Shown here piece after piece: positions 1 to 10,215 of a stretch of 64,000 bases of DNA; within the stretch, counting starts at the first letter, position 1, and every line of letters starts with the position of its first letter. The notes beneath the pieces were generated by a model that worked only from the letters and a program-made list of their open reading frames with translations, had not been told where the DNA came from and searched no databases. A program made the position numbers and the translations under genes. The stretch comes from Lucinisca nassula (lineage: Eukaryota; Mollusca; Bivalvia; Lucinida; Lucinidae). Location of the stretch: contig OY757015.1 in NCBI GenBank assembly GCA_963580285.1, positions 128,370,188 to 128,434,187 on the forward strand. The letters run 5' to 3'.

Positions 1-700
1 TACCAGGTCCTACAGTGATCGTAGTTAAAAATATGTCAGCACGATGGGTCGTTATCCTCTTATAGTGCTGCAGCGGGGCTATATATAGCCTGATCCTCTA
101 ACAACACCAGCCATAAATTGGCATTTATTTATTTCAAATGAATATATGTTATGTCTTTTTTTGGGCGGTTCTAATGGAAACGCTCACTTTCTGAGAAATG
201 ATTAACTAAAGATATGAAGGATTGCAATATGTCACACAAGTGTGTTATTGTAATGATAATTCATCTATTGGGATAACAGTCCGGTATCATTCCTCAAGCC
301 TTGTCATGCCGGACCGTAATCCTCGGAAATGACTTCTCTATTGCAATGATCATGAGAAAACTAGTAACATGCTAGTTCCAACGAAATATAAATAATGTTG
401 GCGCTCTCTCTCCAAGCAATGATTTTTTTTTTGGAATTTGTGTTAACAAATCTAGGTGTAAAATGAGAACATATTGAAAAAAAAAAAATAATAATAATAG
501 TTGAATGCATTGGTCTGTCTGGCCGCAGCGTGCACAAATCTGTTACATCAGTACTGAAAGGACAATGTATCTGTGTTAACCTGGCAAGACGCTAAGTTAA
601 AACTCACCTTCGTTTAAATTGCAGCTACCCGGCTCTAATTTGCATGTAAATTATCTTATGCTTCCAGTATCGTTCCAATGAAAAGATAAGATTCTGATTT
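1..700. other. No gene seen; AT-rich spacer
   Basis: No reading frame with recognisable protein similarity. The first 20 bases resemble 5510-5530 inside the LINE fragment described at 5334, so the left edge may cut a LINE scrap, but the match does not continue. A short A-run with ATA repeats lies at 478-500. Confidence 0.5.
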
Positions 701-714
701 TTTTAGCAGATTAC

Positions 715-780
715 TAATCATTTGGAAAGTAGATTTCGTTCGCACCAAGCGAAAATGTGTCTTCGGACATGCACCCAACG
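715..780 (+). repeat. 66-bp direct repeat, copy 1
   Basis: Almost identical to 1669-1734, differing at only a few bases. The pair brackets about 0.9 kb that includes the piggyBac-type MITE. They may be ends of one larger element or a local duplication; neither contains a recognisable coding or RNA signal. Confidence 0.75.
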
Positions 781-1183
781 CCAAGAAACGGATCCGGGTC
801 TTTGCTGTGCATTATAAGAATTTACGTTGTCCCATGAAGTAAAATAAACACACAGACGTGGAAATCAGATACATGATAGAGTGAGTATATGGACGATTTT
901 AATCATTGCCGTGTGTATGAAACCGGAACCACATTTTTGCAAAAGGCGTCTCTTATAATGAATTTTAGGAATGTCTAATTAGCTTGCGTGGATTTTGATA
1001 GATGGCATGACTTTTTTTGCGATAACAAATTGCATTTTTGCCAGCTTAAGCTCGTTGTCTTGTCTCGTAGTATGACATATATATTTAATTTCGTTGTTTT
1101 ATCTCTAGCATCAACTGTCAGAAAGGACTTTTTTCTTTTTATCTCTGCCGCTACAATTGAATGTCATTATAAATGTCACCACG

Positions 1184-1408
1184 TTAAGGGGTATGGGAAC
1201 ACCTGGCAGATTTTCCCGCCATTTTTCAAAGGGAGACAACTTTCTGGACTTACAGTTCGTTTTTCTATAAGCCCTGTCGCACTGAAAAACAGGTCTACTC
1301 TTAACGGAAAGAACTTGCTCCACAGGAGCTACTTCTTTTCTTTGAGATCTGACCCTATTGACATGGGAGGCAAAATACTTTTGCAGGAGTTGTATCCATT
1401 ACCCTTAA
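1184..1408 (+). mobile_element. piggyBac-type MITE, TTAA-flanked, copy 1
   Basis: A 225-bp element with TTAA at both edges (1184-1187 and 1405-1408). The left terminal sequence is GGGGTATGGGAACACCT; the right end is its imperfect inverse. The interior contains an imperfect palindrome around 1310-1335. It is homologous along its length to 29649-29892 on the opposite strand. TTAA duplication is the hallmark of piggyBac-superfamily transposition; no transposase is encoded, so this is a non-autonomous passenger. The 152-codon frame across it is chance. Confidence 0.75.
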
Positions 1409-1616
1409 GCGGAGCGAATAAATCACCAAAGGAGCCAACCTTTTGAACTTTTCATTTATAAAAGAATAGTTTTTTTTCGAATGAAATAATCTCCTTCAGA
1501 TTCTGAGGAACCATGCATGTTCCTTCATATGAGAGTTGAGGCCGAGTTTATCCATCGTGTTAACAAAAAGAAGCAATGGCAATGACAATGAATCGATAAA
1601 TTACCCACCACTGCCC

Positions 1617-1660
1617 ATTACGAAAACACGCCTATACAAATACATTGCCATTTTTGGGCC
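1617..1660 (+). mobile_element. Family D MITE, left-end fragment
   Basis: Contains the D terminal sequence CGAAAACACGCCTATA and the first ~40 bases, then abruptly becomes the 66-bp direct repeat. The copy is truncated after its left end. Confidence 0.6.
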
Positions 1661-1668
1661 AAACAATT

Positions 1669-1734
1669 TAATCATTGGGAAAGTAGATTTCGTTCGCACC
1701 AAGCGAAAATGTGTCTTCGGACATGCACACAACG
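1669..1734 (+). repeat. 66-bp direct repeat, copy 2
   Basis: Partner of 715-780; it begins exactly where the D fragment stops, suggesting the junction is an insertion or recombination point. Confidence 0.75.
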
Positions 1735-1794
1735 CATGTATTATTATAAAATAATAATGATGAAATTTCTCCTATTTACTGACCTTTTTTTTTC

Positions 1795-2000
1795 GGCGTA
1801 GCCGTTATGCTTTTGGTTTTGTCCCACACTTTTCGTTATTCCATTGGTCAATAAAACCACATGTTCGATAAGATGACCATTTCATTGGTCAATAATTTGC
1901 ATATTAAATAGTTACATTCAGCAAATACGACAGTTTACCGAAGTGTCCATTATCTTCATTTTAACCTAGGATTTTTTTTTTTTTCATGTGTTATTGAGTT
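1795..2000. repeat. Dispersed repeat family B, copy 1
   Basis: Shares a long stretch with 21126-21300, including CGGCGTAGCCGTTATG near its start and AATACGACAGTTTACCGAAG further on. No terminal repeats or coding potential recognised, so its class is unknown. T-runs follow at 1971-1983 and 2084-2105. Confidence 0.65.
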
Positions 2001-2230
2001 TGTAAAACTAGTGTTTCCATGTCATGTACCTTATTAATTTTATAGTGTTTTAATCTACCTTAGTTCGAATGAACAAACTGAAACGTTTTTTTTTTTTTTT
2101 TTTTTGTTTTGTTTTTTTGTTGTTGTTTTTTTGCATGGTGAGAAGACAATGAAACTTTCTACTTCCGGTTTCAATATTTATCATATGACGTCGCGTCTGA
2201 GAGTGTAATAACGCCATGTAATATTTTCGA

Positions 2231-2260
2231 TAATCCACTAGTGGATCCACTAGTGGATTA
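2231..2260. repeat. Perfect 30-bp palindrome
   Basis: The 30 bases read identically on both strands and contain two nested CCACTAGTGG palindromes either side of a central GGATCC. It lies just upstream of the foldback at 2395 and could form a loop-less cruciform. Confidence 0.9.
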
Positions 2261-2394
2261 AATATGCAAATAAGCTTGTTACGTCCCGTTACGTTACCTG
2301 TGCGACGTCCTTAACGACGTCGCGTTTGCAAATGGAGGAGTATTGACATTTTTTTAAACAATCGTGATTCAAATGCGTTTTAAATGTCATATGA

Positions 2395-2555
2395 TAAATA
2401 GAATCTTTCATTCGTGCCCATTTATTATTGAATTTATTAAACTCGTTGAGGAAAAGTGATAAAATGCTCGGCACAGCCTCGCATTTTATCCCTTTACCTC
2501 AACTCGTTTAATAAATTTAATAATACATGAGCACTCATGTAAGATTCTCTATATC
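2395..2555. mobile_element. Foldback element, ~70-bp arms
   Basis: The left arm (about 2398-2467) is complementary to the right arm (about 2480-2552) with scattered mismatches, leaving a turn of about 12 bases reading GGCACAGCC. On the minus strand the turn reads CGAGGCTGTGCCGAG, closely resembling the turn of the family F hairpins at 13.0 and 45.4 kb. No TIR-flanking duplication was established. Confidence 0.75.
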
Positions 2556-2613
2556 TGAACGCATTGCAAGCGCTTAGTAACATTTACTTATTTTAAGCTA
2601 TAGGAGTCTCCCT
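2549..2613 (+). repeat. 65-bp segment shared with the left edge of the Penelope element
   Basis: Closely matches 13905-13969 (for example ATCTGAACGCATTGCAAGCG), which directly precedes the Penelope-like coding region. It is either a remnant of that element's 5' end or a common insertion target. Confidence 0.7.
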
Positions 2614-2985
2614 TGATATTAAATTTTATATTACATTTGATACTCCAAGTTCTGCAATGGATGGTATTGCGTATTTTTCTCCTGATACTCAGGTTTTCGC
2701 CCACCTCTAATTAACGATTGGCTTTATATAAGTGAAATTATCTTGAAAGGGCCTTAAACCCCAGGCTCCAGTATAAAACGGCAGGCTCCGCCCCGAAACT
2801 GTCATGGTGGCAAATTCAAACATGTTTTAATCTCTCCCAGAATAATCGGCAGTTGTTGGCTACCCACTTTTCATTTTTTTTTTTTTCAGAAAAAAAAAAT
2901 ATGGATCTGCTCATGGTCTCTCTTTATCAACTCCCTTATTTATCTCACAAAATTAAACCAGGATAAACTCAAAATAAATAGATTT
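2614..2985. other. No gene seen
   Basis: AT-rich sequence with T- and A-runs at 2873-2900. No frame or repeat was recognised. Confidence 0.5.
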
Positions 2986-3230
2986 TAATTAACACACCCG
3001 TGCGACATAGTGAATTTTTGCACATCTCCAAAATGGCTACTTTTCTGATAAAAATCGATGATACCTCTCTTATTTTTTACTGCAAATATAGGTTGTGGGT
3101 GCTCGTTAGAACCGCCTCATTGAGTAAAAACAAGAAAAATAATGATTACCCCCGTAAACCCCAGTTTTCTCTATATATAGTGGGGTGTAAGGGGGTCTTC
3201 ATTTCACGGACAAGTTCACGTGATGAGTTA
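2986..3230. mobile_element. Family D MITE, copy lacking one palindrome arm
   Basis: Carries the D landmarks: GCGACATAGTG near the left, half of the central palindrome (GCTCGTTAGAACCGCCTCA around 3102-3121) and the AACCCCAGTTTTCTC segment near the right. The second half of the palindrome is missing and the sequence jumps straight into the right flank. Confidence 0.65.
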
Positions 3231-3860
3231 GATTTGAAATTTCACCTTTGATCCATGCATAAACATACAAACAAGATAAAAATAGAGAAGCACACGGCTT
3301 GATTACACACTGATCTGCATGCAGAGGTAACTTCAAGCAGAGGACTAGATAAGAAGGATTCAACATTATTTATGAAATTGTTTGTATGTTGAAATATATT
3401 TTCACTAGAACGATGTAAGCTGAGAAAAAAAAGAAATTTTGAAACTGATACTCCTCTCATGCATAGCTCACCAGTCAGTCATGACACCATATCCATAAAC
3501 AAGTTATGTACATATATTCCATACTATAATGCATTTATCGGCCACCATTTATGACCTGATAAAATTCACAGACTCGATTAAGAATGCACTGTTGCACAAC
3601 TTCCCGTATGGCCCCGGCGCCAATCAAAAACAGTAGCATTGCCATCTAGTCCTAAAAGTCTTTGCTTTTTGGTGACATATTAGGATGTCCTATCCATTAG
3701 TTTCCAGAATTTTCTGGACTTTTGTTTTCATAGTTCAGAGTTTCTGGGATGTGAATGGGCAGGCTGTTCAGGCAACCACGGTACACGTGGTTATAAAAAA
3801 ATGCATCCAGTCTGAGAGTCACTGCTGTTATCACTTTCATCGCCACTATCACCACTGCCC
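3231..3860. other. No gene seen
   Basis: No recognisable coding, RNA or repeat signal beyond short AT-rich stretches. Confidence 0.5.
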
Positions 3861-3865
3861 ATCAC

Positions 3866-4085
3866 TATAACACGCCAATATAATTTTAACCCTTTAAACT
3901 CCACTTTTAAAGTAAAATTGGGTTTTACAGGGGTGTACATTACTTTTCTTATTCCTGCTAAAAAATAGATTGCGAGTACTCGATAGAACGTAAGAACCGC
4001 CTAGCCGAGGTGGTTCTAACGAGTATTCAGGATAAACATTCTGAGCAGAACTATGAAAATTATCTGGATTTTGTCATTACGATAA
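3866..4085. mobile_element. Family D MITE, degenerate
   Basis: Begins with an AACACGCC-type D end and contains an expanded, imperfect central palindrome at about 3974-4025 (CGAGTACTCGATAGAACG to GGTTCTAACGAGTATTC). It abuts a second D copy on its right. Confidence 0.65.
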
Positions 4086-4335
4086 CTCACCCGTGCGACA
4101 TAGTGCATTTTTCACATCTCCAAAACGGCTAATTTTCTGATGAAAATCCTTGATATTTTGGTTATAAATGTTCAAAACATAGGTTGGGGGTGCATGACTC
4201 AGTGAGAAGATTCTAACGAGTACCCACAACCTATGTCTTAGATTAGAAATAAGAACAATAATGTATACCCCCATAAACCCCAGTTTTCTCTATATAAAGT
4301 GGAGTTTAGAGGGTCTTCGTTTACGGACTTGTTCA
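4076..4335. mobile_element. Family D MITE, second tandem copy
   Basis: Runs from GCGACATAGTG (4094) through a damaged central palindrome (right arm ATTCTAACGAGTACCCACAA around 4211-4231) to the AACCCCAGTTTTCTC segment. Two D copies head-to-tail here suggest nested or tandem insertion. Confidence 0.65.
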
Positions 4336-4426
4336 CGTTATGTTATCTGAAAGTTATCGTGTTTTTTGGTGGTAAAATTTTCAACAAATTTAAACAGGCA
4401 TGTTTCTTAATGCATCGCCACCATAA

Positions 4427-4456
4427 TCATCGTCATCATCATCATCATCATCATCG

Positions 4457-4487
<31 letters not shown>

Positions 4488-4490
4488 TTC
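4427..4490 (+). repeat. CAT/ATC trinucleotide microsatellite
   Basis: About 20 CAT units with a few CGT interruptions. It would encode polyhistidine in one frame, but there is no supporting gene structure. Confidence 0.95.
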
Positions 4491-5159
4491 TATTTCCAGT
4501 AATTTGATTAACAGTACTGGTTGAAGCCAATGTGCTTTTGGTTCTTTGTTGCTCAGTCTCTGATTGCTAGCCATTTGAAGTTAAATCATCAAAAGACTTC
4601 TTTTACCCAATTAGGCAGTCCTCAGCATTGCAGTTATAATGACTGAATTAATTGCGCTGCGTCCCAACGCAGCGCCATTTGTGATGGGTTTGAGACACGG
4701 ACTATGTATTCATGAAACTTGACTTTTCATTGATGTAAGCGAATTGTTAGTTACTGAAGTTCGCGTTATACATGAAATTAAAACACTTTTTAACAATTAT
4801 TATTTGCGACTACATTCAATTATACATTTGCAATCTACATTTTTGTCATTCGCATTCTATTTTGACACATTCTGGATTTTTAATAACGGACTATGTTTTC
4901 CGTTTTATTCGTCTAAAGGGTATTCGGTTTTGACTATTGTTTTATTTTCAATCAGTACAGTCCTGAATATACACCTGATATTCCATTGTTGAATTGTACC
5001 AAAATTAAAATTCAGTGTTTGAAATAGATGACGATATGTCTATGTGTGTTTAGAATAGATGACAGTGTTCCTACACAGAATAGTACAATCTAAGGTTTAA
5101 AATTTATCCCTTTCGATTCCAATGATCGTCTACTGCGTAATAATTGAGCATGTTACTAC
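4491..5159. other. No gene seen
   Basis: AT-rich sequence with frames up to ~80 codons that have no motif or similarity I recognise. Confidence 0.5.
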
Positions 5160-5330
5160 AGCAAAGGTTAACCCTTTCAACCCCGAAATTCGACACAGAT
5201 ACTTATGCAAACAATGATGGCTCATAATGAGCCACCTTTCAGGATATATTACTTGGCATCCTGATGACGCGTTTAAGCTAGATACTATATTTAGTAGAAT
5301 GGACGTGCCCAAAGTCCATGTGTATCGGTG
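5160..5330 (+). repeat. Dispersed repeat family A, part 1
   Basis: Shares blocks with 18010-18125, such as CTTTCAACCC, ACAGATACTTATGCAAACA and TTTAGTAGAATGGACG. It immediately precedes the LINE fragment at 5334. Class unknown. Confidence 0.5.
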
Positions 5331-5333
5331 ACA

Positions 5334-5810
5334 TGCTTAACGAACTAGAATGGCCATCCCTAGAGGCCCGTCGTGAGCAGCCCTCTTTAACCTTCTTCTA
5401 TAAAATACATTCGGGTACAGTGGCCGTGAATAAAGATAAATAATTGACCCCTGTAACAGTTTCAACCCGAACAAGGGCATCAAAAGTAAACAACTCACAG
5501 TATCATAGGTACCAGTCCTACAGTGATGCCCTGAAAAAATCCTTCTTCCCTAGGACTATTCCGCAATGGAATAGTCTTCCCTCTTCTGTGGTGAATGCTA
5601 AGACTGCAGAGGAGTTCAAAGCCCATACAGTGTAAGACTGAGACTCAGAGGTATGCGTTTTAGTATACATCTGTTATTCAGATTGTAAATAGTTTTAAGG
5701 ACCCATCCAGTGCATTTTTTTAAGCTAAATTCTAAATTTAGCTGCGCACCCAACTGAGGTAATGGCCAAATATGACCGACTCAGTATAAGAAGATAGATG
5801 GATAAAAGTC
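5334..5810 (+). pseudogene. 5'-truncated LINE: C-terminal end of a reverse-transcriptase polyprotein plus 3' tail
   Basis: Reading from about 5335, the frame gives a stretch starting LNELEWPSLEARREQPS, hits a TAA at about 5443, then continues open to a stop at 5635. The segment SFFPRTIPQWNSLPSSVV is the conserved C-terminal signature of Jockey/CR1-type non-LTR polyproteins (compare SFFPRTIRDWNALPDS in the LINE at 61.8 kb). No RT catalytic motifs remain, as expected for 5' truncation during target-primed insertion. The tail to about 5805 contains TAATGGCC followed by ATATGACCGACTCAGTATAAG, resembling the end at 27930. A relic, not functional. Confidence 0.75.
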
Positions 5811-5819
5811 AGTGGTGGT

Positions 5820-6180
5820 AGAGACCACTCCGAAAACTCAGGGATGAAAGGGTTAAAACGGGTAAATAAATCATACCACTGGCAGCACTGATAGGTCGAG
5901 TACATGTATATCTGAGTGTAGATAGGAAAATGGCCCTGGAGGGGAACTTGAACTGTTTCGTTTAACCTTTAAATAATTATACCCTAAGCAAATAGTGTAG
6001 ACCTTGATCAGACACCGCGTTTTGATATGGGTCTACACTGTTTGCAAAACCCAACACATGGTTCCAGTCCAGATTCTACAGATACATGTAACTCTCTAGC
6101 ATGTACGCACCACTCTGAACTCACAGCGATACAAATAACGCCGCCCCACCCTTTTTTCTGCAAATCACCGCTACCTGGAT
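5820..6180 (+). repeat. Dispersed repeat family A, part 2
   Basis: Corresponds in order to 18140-18400, sharing GTCTACACTGTTTGC-like and ACAGATACATGTAACT-like blocks. The two loci suggest a ~900-bp element or segment of unknown type, here split by the LINE insertion at 5334. Confidence 0.45.
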
Positions 6181-6189
6181 TTCCTAAAC

Positions 6190-6540
6190 TGAACACGCCA
6201 TATAATTTTGACCCCCTTAAGCCCCACTTTTATATGGTAGAACTGGGGTAAACGATGGTATATATTATTATGTATCCCCCGAAGTTTTTTTTTCAGAGAG
6301 ACATAAGGTTTTTCCCCCGGGCGTCTGTCTGTCCGTCTTTCTGTCCTTCTGTCACAATATCGTGTCCGCTCTATAACTTGAAAACGGTTAAAGTTATCTT
6401 CACGAAACTTCATATAAGTATAAATATTAGACGACGTGCAGAGCGCAAGAACATAACTCTCGCATTTATACTTTTTTTTGTTATCTCCCTTGGAAGTTTG
6501 TCTGTATATACGTATGTACCGGTAAATCGTGTCCGTTCAA
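6190..6540 (+). repeat. Leader region of the ~160-bp tandem array
   Basis: Contains a CGTCTGTCTGTCCGTC tract at about 6329-6345 and the sentence CTATAACTTGAAAACGG with CACGAAACTTCATATAAG. The same ordering (GTCYGTCC tract, then CGAAACTT-type sentence, then tandem units) recurs at 22.3, 31.9, 49.9 and 58.8 kb. Confidence 0.6.
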
Positions 6541-7840
6541 TAACTTTCTTATTTTTAGATGGATTTTGAAATTACTTGGCAGAAATATTAACCACCATAA
6601 GACGATGTGTGGCGCGCATGACCCAGGTCGGTACCTCAAAGGTCAAGGTCATACTTAGAGGTCAAAGGTAAAAAACGACCTTTTTTCGTGTTTTGTCAAT
6701 AGCTTTCTTATCTTTAGATAGAATTTGAAATTACTTGGCAGAAATGTTAACTACGATGTGGCGAGGTGTGACACGTATGATTCAGGTGGGTAGTTCAAAG
6801 GTCAAGGTCATTCATAGAGGTCAAATTTCAAAAAGGGGGCCTTTTGTTCGTGTTTGGTCAATAACTTTCTTATTTTAAAATGAATTTTGAAATTGCTTGG
6901 CAGAAATGTTAACCACCATGAAGCAATGTGTTGCGCGCACGACCCAGTTTGGTATATCAAAGGTCAAGGTCATACACAGAGGTCAAAGGTAAAAAAGGGC
7001 GCCTTTTTGTGTTCGGTCAATAACTTTCTTATTTTTAGATGGATTTTGAAATTACTTGGCAGAAATGTTAACCACCATGAGAGGATGTGTTGCGTGCATG
7101 ACCCAGGTTGGTACCTCAAAGGTCAAGGTCATACTTAGAGGTCAAATGTAAAAAAGGGGCCTTTTTTCGTGTTTTGTCAATAACTTTCTTATTAGTAGAT
7201 GGATTTTGAAATTACATGGCAGAAATGTTAACCACAATGAGACGATGTGTCTCTTGCATGACCCATGTTGGTACCTCAAAGGTCAAGATCATACAAAGAG
7301 GTCAAAGGTAAAAAAAATGACCTTTTTAGTGTTCAGTCAATAACTTTCTTTTTCCTGGATGGATTGTGAAATTACTTGGCAGAAATGTTTACCATCATGA
7401 GATGATATGTTGCGCGCTAGACCCCAAAATAGGTTTGTTGTTTTTGGGTCCAGTCAATAACTTTTTTTATTTCTGGTTGGACTTTTTAAAGTAACCTTGC
7501 AGAAATGTTCACCTTCATTAGACGATGAGTCATGTGCAAGGCCAAGGTCCATACCTCCAATGTCAAGGTCATACCTAGAGGTAAAAGGTAAAAAGGGGGC
7601 CTTTTTGTGTGCAGTCAATAACTTTCTTATTCTTTGAGGGATTATGAAATTACTTGGCTGAAATGTTAACCATCATGAGACAATGTGTTGTCAAAGGTAA
7701 AAAAAAGTTTGTTTTTTTTTTTTTGTGTGTGTACGGTCAATAACTCTTATTTCTCTCCGAACTTTTTAAAGTTATTTTGCAGAAATGTGTTGCAAACAAG
7801 GTCCAGGTCAATACCGCGACGTCAATGTCATACTTAGAGG
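6541..7840 (+). repeat. Tandem array, ~160-bp unit, nine copies
   Basis: The anchor TAACTTTCTTAT or a variant recurs at about 6541, 6702, 6863, 7021, 7182, 7340, 7457, 7619 and 7742, giving a period near 160 bp that shortens in the last degenerate units. Most units carry AAAGGTCAAGGTCATAC followed by AGAGGTCAAAGG. Frames inside the array are repeat translations, not genes. Confidence 0.9.
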
Positions 7841-7916
7841 TCAAAAAGGGGGAGACATCTGTGTTTTTGTAGAAAAAACAAATTCTAGTTTCTGCTTATT
7901 TCTGATTTGTTTATTT

Positions 7917-8265
7917 GTATTGGAATTTAACGGCCCAGTCAACACTATTTTAGGCCGGTCTCGGAAGCTCAGTCGGATGCGCGACTGACTGGTGATCAGG
8001 AGGATACAGGTTCGATACCTACCGGGTCGGCAACATTCTTTCGTGGAGATTGAACTTTAAATCTTTTCTACGGACTTTCTCTCCCTTCCGCTGATTCAAG
8101 AAGATCAGTTGTCAGTTTCTGACGAAAGAATGTGAACTGTACTGGTTAACCGCTTATGTATACGCCTGCCCAGGAAAAGTGTGGATAGGTAAACTGACCG
8201 GCTCAAAAATGACCTAAAATAGCGTTGACTGAGCCGTTAAACTCCAATACAAACAAAACAAAACG
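7917..8265 (+). mobile_element. tRNA-derived SINE bounded by ~37-bp inverted arms
   Basis: The left arm (7917-7954) is the inverse of the SINE 3' tail (about 8222-8262), with about 3 mismatches. A tRNA-like head occupies 7954-8032, with an A-box-like GCTCAGTCGG and a clear B box GGTTCGATACC at 8009-8019. The tail AAAATGACCTAAAATAGCG and CGTTAAACTCCAATACAAAC resembles the family V tail. The inverted left arm suggests insertion into an oppositely oriented SINE tail. Confidence 0.75.
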
Positions 8266-8296
8266 ACAACATTTTAGGTCATTTTTGAGCCGATCA
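8266..8296 (-). repeat. Inverted SINE-tail scrap
   Basis: The inverse of about 8196-8216 (GGCTCAAAAATGACCTAAAAT), so a second short inverted SINE-tail copy separates the SINE from the LINE relic. Confidence 0.6.
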
Positions 8297-9405
8297 GGGC
8301 TCTTGCCCGTAATTATCGCCTTGTGTCCCCGACGTGTGTTCCATGTAAATCAATTGAACATATAGTCTTCTCATCATGGCATGACCTACATGGATGTACA
8401 TGTTTTTTTATCAGACAGACACCATGCATTTAGAAAAAAAGTATAGTTGTGAAACTTAGTTGAGCACGGTTATTAATGACTGGATAAAAATCTTGGACAA
8501 AGCGGGACAGGTTGACACATTAATTCTGGACTTCGAGAAGGCTTTTGACACACGCTCTCATTCAAATTATCTGTTTACGGTATTGTGGGGAAGAGCCTCA
8601 AATGGATAGATTCCAGTAAACAGCGATTTGTTGTTAACGGCGAAACTTGGGAGTGGGCTCCAGTTTTGTCCGGGGTCTTGCAAAGGACTGTTTGTTCTTG
8701 GTCCACTGATAAGTTTCCCTGTCTACGAGTATTAATGATATTTTCACTGATATGACTGTTCACCGACGACTGTGTTAGAGATACGGATGACTCACTGAAA
8801 CCTCAAAATGATAAATAAAGACTTGTCGATGCTCGGCCCGAAAATGGGGCAGGAGATTTTAGCCCGATAATGCAATTGTATGAGGATAGCTATGAAGAGA
8901 GCCAATAAAATCGAGTCGTCTTACACCTAAGAATGTAAATTCCATCAAATACCTTGGTGTGACAATCACATACATTTTGAGATGGAATACACACATAAGC
9001 GATATGTATACTAAGGCAAATAAAACGCTTGGTTTCCTGAGGCGAAATCTTCATCAGTGTCCTCAAGATGTAAATTGTGTGTGTGTGTGTGTGTGGTGGG
9101 GGATATGGTACTTGAACCTAGGACCCCAAGGGAGTGAGCCTCGATAAAGAAATTGAAAAAAGTTCAGAACAGAGCAGCTACATTTGTAACAAGCAACTGA
9201 GAGTATGACTGGAATACTAGGAAAACTGTGATTGGCGTCTCTCAAGAATACGTGAAGAGAGAGTAGGCTCATACTATTATACAAAGGTCTAAAGGGTTCT
9301 GCCAGTACTCCAACAGATGACCTTGTTCCCCCAACTAAAGGTGCTGTAGAAATCACAAATAATTGGCATTTCAGACACCTAGTACAAGAACTGGCATTTA
9401 CAAAG
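8297..9405 (+). pseudogene. Degenerate LINE reverse transcriptase, same family as the 61.8-64 kb element
   Basis: Fragments align in order to the LINE polyprotein at 61772-63541: first the finger region (RALARNYR-like), then DKAGQVDTLILDFEKAFD at about 8500-8555 (RT motif A), and RWNTHISD..TKANKTLGFLRR at 8980-9050. Motif B is damaged, the FADD motif is not intact, and frames shift repeatedly. A GT microsatellite sits at the position of the HQCPQ segment. The 3' end (FQT..ARTGIYK-like) stops near 9405, where an unrelated array starts. Both ends are truncated. Motif A here has the usual FEKAFD, whereas the younger copy has FEKPFD. Confidence 0.85.
9074..9096 (+). repeat. GT dinucleotide microsatellite
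   Basis: About 11 GT units inside the LINE relic. Confidence 0.9.
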
Positions 9406-9409
9406 AATG

Positions 9410-10215
9410 ATACAAATAGTTTTGTCTTCTATCCCGTTCACACGATTTTAAATGTCAGGTCCATAGTGACCTTGACATTCGATCATTGACCTTGAAAATC
9501 AATAGGGTTAATCCTCCCTCCATGGGAATCATTTATTGAAGGTTTTTATGCTTCTATGATGATAGTTTTGTAGCCTATCCTGTTCACAAGGTTTTTTATG
9601 TTAAGTCCATTGTGACCTTGGCATATGATCCTTGACCTTGAAAATCAATGGGGTTCATCCTATCTCCATTGGAAACATTTGTTTGATGCTTCTGTACTGA
9701 TAGATGTGTCTAATATCCTGTTCACGAGGCTTTAAATGTCAATGTTCATGAGGTTTTAAATGTCAAGTTCATTGCGAACTTGACATTAGACCATTTACCT
9801 TAAAGATCAATGAGGTTCATCCTCTCTCCATGGGAAACATTTATGGAAGGTTTCTTGCTTGTGTGATGATAGCTTTGTAGTCTATCCTGTTCACAATGTT
9901 TTTAATGATAAGTCCATTGTGACCTTGGCATATGATCCTTGACCTTGAAAATCAATGGGGTTTATTCTCTCTCCATTGGAAAAATTTGTGGAAGGTCTGA
10001 TGCTTCTATGATGATAGCTTTGTCTTCTATCCTGTTAAAAATGTTTTTAATGTCAAGTCCATTGTGATCTGCACATGTGACACTTGACCTTACAAATCAA
10101 TTTGGTTCATCCTCTCTCCATGGGGAACATTTGCGGAAGGTTTGATGCTTCTATGTTGATGGCTTTGTCTTTTATCCTATTCACAACGTTTTAAGACCAT
10201 TGTGACCTTGACATT
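9410..10215 (+). repeat. Tandem array, ~150-bp unit, about five copies
   Basis: CCTTGAAAATCAA or a variant recurs near 9490, 9636, 9798, 9944 and 10090. Units also carry CATTGTGACCTTGACAT, CTCTCTCCATGGGAAACAT and TGATGCTTCTATGATGATAG. Sequence is unrelated to the 6.5-kb array apart from TGACCTTGAC-type motifs. Confidence 0.85.

Noticed and set aside
988..1446. 152-codon plus-strand frame
   Set aside because: It runs across a MITE boundary and both terminal repeats; no domain; composition follows the DNA repeat.
4299..4502. Histidine-rich short protein
   Set aside because: Translation of the CAT microsatellite inside D MITE remains.
5258..5290. CCTGATGACGCG as hammerhead core
   Set aside because: No GAAA partner or stems at the required spacing.
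7954..8032. Functional tRNA gene
   Set aside because: Internal promoter boxes are present, but acceptor and D arms do not fold properly and it is continuous with a SINE body and tail.
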